Positions 5,122-7,531 of a stretch of 7,531 nucleotides of DNA are shown in pieces; the first letter of the stretch is position 1, and each line of letters opens with the position of its first letter. Below the pieces are notes generated by a model. It searched no databases, was not told the DNA's origin, and was given only the letters and a program-made list of their open reading frames with translations. The position numbers and the translations under genes were made by a program. Origin of the DNA: an uncultured Oscillospiraceae bacterium (GTDB lineage: Bacteria; Bacillota; Clostridia; Oscillospirales; Oscillospiraceae); contig CAKSWM010000072.1 of assembly GCA_934511545.1 (NCBI GenBank), positions 1-7,531 on the forward strand. Reading direction: 5' to 3'.

Positions 5122-5138
5122 TATAATTGCGATATAAT
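5122..5138 (+). promoter_or_regulatory. -10 elements of the response regulator promoter(s)
   Basis: Two perfect TATAAT hexamers occur 11 bp apart, at 5122-5127 and 5133-5138. Neither has a recognisable -35 at the right distance (ATCCTT for the first, TTTCTG for the second). Lack of a -35 is typical of promoters that depend on a bound activator, which suits the direct repeats just upstream. Which hexamer is used cannot be told from the sequence. Confidence 0.5.
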
Positions 5139-5224
5139 AACGCAGGAAAGCGGCAGCTGCCGGCCCCGCGCCGTTTCAGGCGTGCGGTCCGGCGCTCTTC
5201 GACTCAAACGGAGGGGGAAACACG

Positions 5225-5914
5225 ATGAACAAAAAAGCGCTCGTCATCGAGGATGACATCAATATTGCCGATCTGCTCCGGCTGTACCTTGAAAAAGAGG
5301 GTTTCGAGGTCTCTATCGCCGGGGACGGGAAGACCGGTCTTGAAAAATTTGAAAAATTCCAACCCTCCGTCGTTCTTCTGGACATAATGCTGCCCGTCAT
5401 GGACGGCTGGCAGGTCTGTTCGGAGATACGCAAAACGAGCAGGACGCCCATTATCATGCTCACGGCCAAGGGTGAGACTAACGACAAGGTCACCGGGCTG
5501 GAGATGGGCGCGGACGACTATCTGACCAAGCCCTTTGAGGTCAAGGAGCTGCTCGCGCGTATCCACGCGGTCATGCGCCGCACGGACGGCGACGGACACC
5601 CCGCGGAGAAAAAGCTCACCTTCGACAAGCTCGTCATAAACCTCGACTCATACGAGCTTATCGTGGACGGAAAAAAGATCGACACGCCGCCCAAGGAGAT
5701 GGAGCTGCTTTATCATCTCGCGTCCTCGCCGAACAGGGTATATACCCGCAACCAGCTTCTCGACGAGGTCTGGGGCTTCGACTATTTCGGCGATTCGCGC
5801 ACCGTGGACGTCCACATCAAGCGACTGCGCGAAAAGCTCGAGGGCGTTTCCGACAAATGGTCGCTCAAGACGGTCTGGGGCGTCGGATATAAATTTGAAG
5901 TCACGGAAGGCTGA
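5225..5914 (+). CDS. Response regulator, OmpR/PhoB family
   Basis: This 229-residue cytoplasmic transcription regulator is activated by phosphotransfer from the kinase encoded next to it. Receiver domain residues 1-119 hold the acidic pair Asp10/Asp11, phosphoacceptor Asp53 in LLDIMLP, Thr80 in IIMLTA and Lys102 in TKPF, all intact. The winged-helix DNA-binding domain spans about 127-226 with PPKEMELLYHLA (155-166), the recognition helix region SRTVDVHIKRLREKL (191-205) and the closing WGVGYKFEV (218-226). Length and domain order are standard. GGAGG (5210-5214) precedes the ATG. The stop is 6 nt before the kinase start, so the pair forms an operon. Targets are unknown. The divergent importer operon and the repeat-bearing promoters at 5080-5127 and 1082-1118 are the candidates. 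Confidence 0.96.
   Translation: MNKKALVIEDDINIADLLRLYLEKEGFEVSIAGDGKTGLEKFEKFQPSVVLLDIMLPVMDGWQVCSEIRKTSRTPIIMLTAKGETNDKVTGLEMGADDYLTKPFEVKELLARIHAVMRRTDGDGHPAEKKLTFDKLVINLDSYELIVDGKKIDTPPKEMELLYHLASSPNRVYTRNQLLDEVWGFDYFGDSRTVDVHIKRLREKLEGVSDKWSLKTVWGVGYKFEVTEG
5905..5910 (+). promoter_or_regulatory. Ribosome binding site for the TTG-started kinase gene
   Basis: GGAAGG inside the last codons of the regulator gene lies 10 nt before the TTG at 5921. An in-frame stop at 5912-5914 blocks any earlier start, and the ATG at 5914 is out of frame and meets a stop after four codons, so TTG is the best start. Confidence 0.6.
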
Positions 5915-5920
5915 TGCGCT

Positions 5921-7345
5921 TTGAATAAGAGCCTCTATTTCAGAAACTTTATAATAACGGCGGCTCTGGTGCTGGTCAGCTTTCTGATAATCGGCATGGT
6001 TTTCGTCTTTCTCGCGCGCGGCTTCGTCATCAGCGAGAAAAAGGACTCCCTGCGCAGCGTCGGAACGGAGGTCGTGCATGTCGCCTCCGCCTTCGAGCGC
6101 GAGGGTGAGCTTTCGGACTGGGCGCTGAGGATGCACCTGAGTTCCGTGGCGCATATAACCGGCAACCAGATATTCATAACCGACTCGACGGGCTGCGTCG
6201 TCTCCTGCTCCGATATGGACATCGTGTGTTCCCATCTCGGCAAATATGTTGACCTGAGCATACTGGACTATGTTGACCAGAATGGCGGATACGAACAGAT
6301 ATCCACCCTCGGCGGGCTGCTGAAAACCACTTATTATATTGTCTCGATGCCGATACAGGGCAGCAACGGTTCGACCATCGGCTATGTGTTCACGGGGTCC
6401 GACAGCACGCGCGTCGTCGCCGCGTGGTATGCTTTCATGCTGCTGTATCTGATCGTTGCGCTGTGCATAATGCTCATTGCAATGGTCATATCCTTCTTTG
6501 CATCTAAGTATGAGGCCAAGCCGCTCAACGACATGGCCGCCGCCGCACACCGCTTCGCGCACGGCGATTTTGTCGTCCGCGTTGAGGACGAGGGGCGTGA
6601 GGACGAGATCGGGGAGCTTACGCGCGCGTTCAACAGTATGGCCGATTCCCTCGAGCAGGCGGAGACCCGCCGCAGCGAGTTCATCGCCAACGTCTCCCAC
6701 GAGCTGAAAACGCCGATGACCTCCATCGCAGGCTTTGCCGACGGCATCCTCGACGGTACGATACCGCCGGAGGATCAGCGCCGCTATCTTGCAACGATCT
6801 CCTCCGAGACGAAGCGGCTGTCCCGCCTTGTGCGCAGCATGCTCGACCTTTCAAAGCTCCAGACAAAGGACGTCCGCGAGCTGCGCGAGCAGAGCTTCGA
6901 CATCAACGAGCTGCTTCTGCGCACGCTGCTGAACTTTGAAACAAAGATAAACGAGCGGCAGCTCGACGTTGACGTACAGCTGCCCGAGGATTCCATCACC
7001 GTCTGCGGCGACAGCGACGCGATCACCCGCGTGGTATATAACCTTCTGGATAACGCGGTCAAATTCGCCCGCGAGGGCTCGACGATAACGCTCGGGCTCT
7101 GGAAAACGGGGCAGAAGGCTTTCGTCTCCGTCAAGGATGAAGGCGAAACGATACCTCCGCAGGAGCTGGCGCTCATCTTCGACCGCTTCCACAAGACCGA
7201 CCGCTCGCGCAGTCTCGACCGGGACGGCGTCGGACTCGGACTGTATCTGGTCAAAACCATCCTCAACAACCACGACGAGGATATCACCGTGACCAGCGAA
7301 AACGGCGTGACGGAGTTTGTTTTTACGCTGACGCTGAAAACGTAA
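5921..7345 (+). CDS. Membrane sensor histidine kinase
   Basis: This 474-residue partner of the regulator just upstream senses an extracellular or membrane signal and phosphorylates the regulator. The start is a TTG. Membrane segment 1 is at about 10-33. An extracellular domain lies at about 34-165, of PAS/Cache-like size with IFITDSTGCVVSCSD (84-98) and YYIVSMPIQGSNGSTIGYVF (138-157), a pattern common in such folds. Membrane segment 2 is at about 167-193 and a HAMP linker at 195-248 (KPLNDMAAAAHRFAHGDF, DEIGELTRAFNSMADSL). The dimerisation domain has FIANVSHELKTPMTS with phosphoacceptor His260. The ATPase domain has the N-box VVYNLLDNAVKF (371-382, Asn374/Asn378), DEGETIP (406-412, a variant of the usual DxGxGIP) and GVGLGLYLVK (436-445). 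All parts needed for activity are present. Ligand unknown. Possible roles include regulating the divergent amino-acid importer or the leftmost lipoprotein gene. Confidence 0.95.
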   Translation: MNKSLYFRNFIITAALVLVSFLIIGMVFVFLARGFVISEKKDSLRSVGTEVVHVASAFEREGELSDWALRMHLSSVAHITGNQIFITDSTGCVVSCSDMDIVCSHLGKYVDLSILDYVDQNGGYEQISTLGGLLKTTYYIVSMPIQGSNGSTIGYVFTGSDSTRVVAAWYAFMLLYLIVALCIMLIAMVISFFASKYEAKPLNDMAAAAHRFAHGDFVVRVEDEGREDEIGELTRAFNSMADSLEQAETRRSEFIANVSHELKTPMTSIAGFADGILDGTIPPEDQRRYLATISSETKRLSRLVRSMLDLSKLQTKDVRELREQSFDINELLLRTLLNFETKINERQLDVDVQLPEDSITVCGDSDAITRVVYNLLDNAVKFAREGSTITLGLWKTGQKAFVSVKDEGETIPPQELALIFDRFHKTDRSRSLDRDGVGLGLYLVKTILNNHDEDITVTSENGVTEFVFTLTLKT

Positions 7346-7371
7346 ACATATTCGATTCGTTTTTTCTTTTT

Positions 7372-7480
7372 GCTTTACCAGGCTTGTTTCCTTCGGAGAG
7401 GTACTTTTCTTGCTCGCTTCCTTCTATTCTTATCTTTAGCTTTACCAAGCTTGTTTCTCTTTCAGAGAGACATACTTTTC
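7372..7480 (+). repeat. Two imperfect copies of a 38-42 bp direct repeat
   Basis: Copy 1 (7372-7409) and copy 2 (7439-7480) start 67 bp apart. Their first 19 bases match at 18 positions (GCTTTACCA, G or A, GCTTGTTTC). The ends share AGAG and TACTTTTC. The middle differs by small indels. The rest of the spacing is pyrimidine-rich. This may be a dispersed intergenic repeat family rather than a local accident, but one window cannot show that. Confidence 0.6.
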
Positions 7481-7500
7481 CGCTTGTCCGGAAAAGTATG
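7471..7500. repeat. Perfect 12-bp inverted repeat with 6-bp loop
   Basis: CATACTTTTCCG (7471-7482), CTTGTC, CGGAAAAGTATG (7489-7500). In RNA it would form a stable hairpin. No T-tract follows on either strand, so it is not a normal intrinsic terminator. It overlaps the end of the second direct-repeat copy and could be the palindromic part of an intergenic repeat element. Confidence 0.7.
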
Positions 7501-7531
7501 CAAAAGGGACACACAAGGGGGACTCTTACAG

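Larger units (their letters stand above)
4892..5224. other. Divergent control region between importer operon and two-component genes
   Basis: There are 333 bp without a gene. The left third is the leader and candidate promoter of the importer operon on the minus strand. The middle is AT-rich with T-runs at 4998-5004 and 5019-5023. The CATTTTT repeats and the response regulator promoter follow at 5080-5127. The last 90 bp are a GC-rich leader of the regulator mRNA that includes a perfect 12-bp palindrome CGGCAGCTGCCG (5151-5162). I see no riboswitch or small gene in it. Confidence 0.6.
7346..7531. other. Non-coding tail with repeats downstream of the kinase gene
   Basis: This 186-bp pyrimidine-rich stretch differs in composition from the genes. 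It contains an imperfect direct repeat and a perfect inverted repeat (separate entries). No clear terminator with stem and T-tract follows the kinase; only a weak AT-rich pairing of AAAACG (7337-7342) with CGTTTT (7359-7364) is seen. The minus strand has a short open frame here that I do not regard as a gene. Confidence 0.5.

Noticed and set aside
5648..6700. 350-residue open frame on the minus strand across the regulator and kinase genes
   Set aside because: It lies opposite two genes with full conserved motifs. Long antisense frames are common in GC-rich coding DNA, and its peptide is His/Asp/Arg-rich without a known pattern.
7323..7514. 63-residue open frame on the minus strand overlapping the kinase end
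   Set aside because: It needs a GTG start without a ribosome binding site, overlaps the kinase gene, and is mostly a translation of the direct repeat. It has no recognisable domain.

Overview
The window looks like chromosomal DNA from a GC-rich Clostridia, most likely an Oscillospiraceae-type gut anaerobe. That placement is inferred from several features: AGGAGG-type ribosome binding sites, lipoprotein signal peptides with lipoboxes, the style of the amino-acid transporter proteins, the Gram-positive-style two-component pair, and GC-rich genes separated by AT-rich gaps. No rRNA, tRNA, CRISPR array, transposase or phage gene is visible.

Layout from left to right. (1) 1-1020, minus strand: the N-terminal 340 residues of an extracellular solute-binding lipoprotein of the large LipO/LplA type, cut by the window edge, with its own promoter around 1082-1111. 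(2) 1241-1287: a long imperfect hairpin with a T7 tract that ends the next operon. (3) 1308-4891, minus strand, read right to left: a polar amino-acid ABC importer made of a substrate-binding lipoprotein (3971-4891), permease (3043-3813), ATPase (2239-3030) and a second substrate-binding lipoprotein (1308-2123). (4) 4892-5224: a divergent control region. (5) 5225-7345, plus strand: an OmpR/PhoB-type response regulator and its membrane histidine kinase. (6) 7346-7531: a non-coding tail with an imperfect direct repeat and a perfect 12-bp inverted repeat.

How the parts may work together: the 3971-4891 lipoprotein captures an amino acid outside the cell and delivers it to the permease, which is probably a homodimer, powered by the ATPase. 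The two-component system is transcribed divergently and may sense an extracellular cue. A pair of 7-bp direct repeats (CATTTTK, N4, CATTTTK; 11-bp phase) lies upstream of the response regulator gene and also overlaps the promoter of the 1-1020 lipoprotein gene, with matching distance to the -10 hexamer. This suggests that the regulator may control both itself and that lipoprotein.

The most unusual item is the second binding protein (1308-2123). Its family-3 solute-binding domain appears circularly permuted: the segment that normally ends the fold comes first, directly after the lipoprotein signal, and the protein stops where the lobe-2 part of the fold normally finishes. Its gene is also separated from the ATPase gene by a textbook terminator that overlaps a promoter, so it may be expressed independently of the operon.
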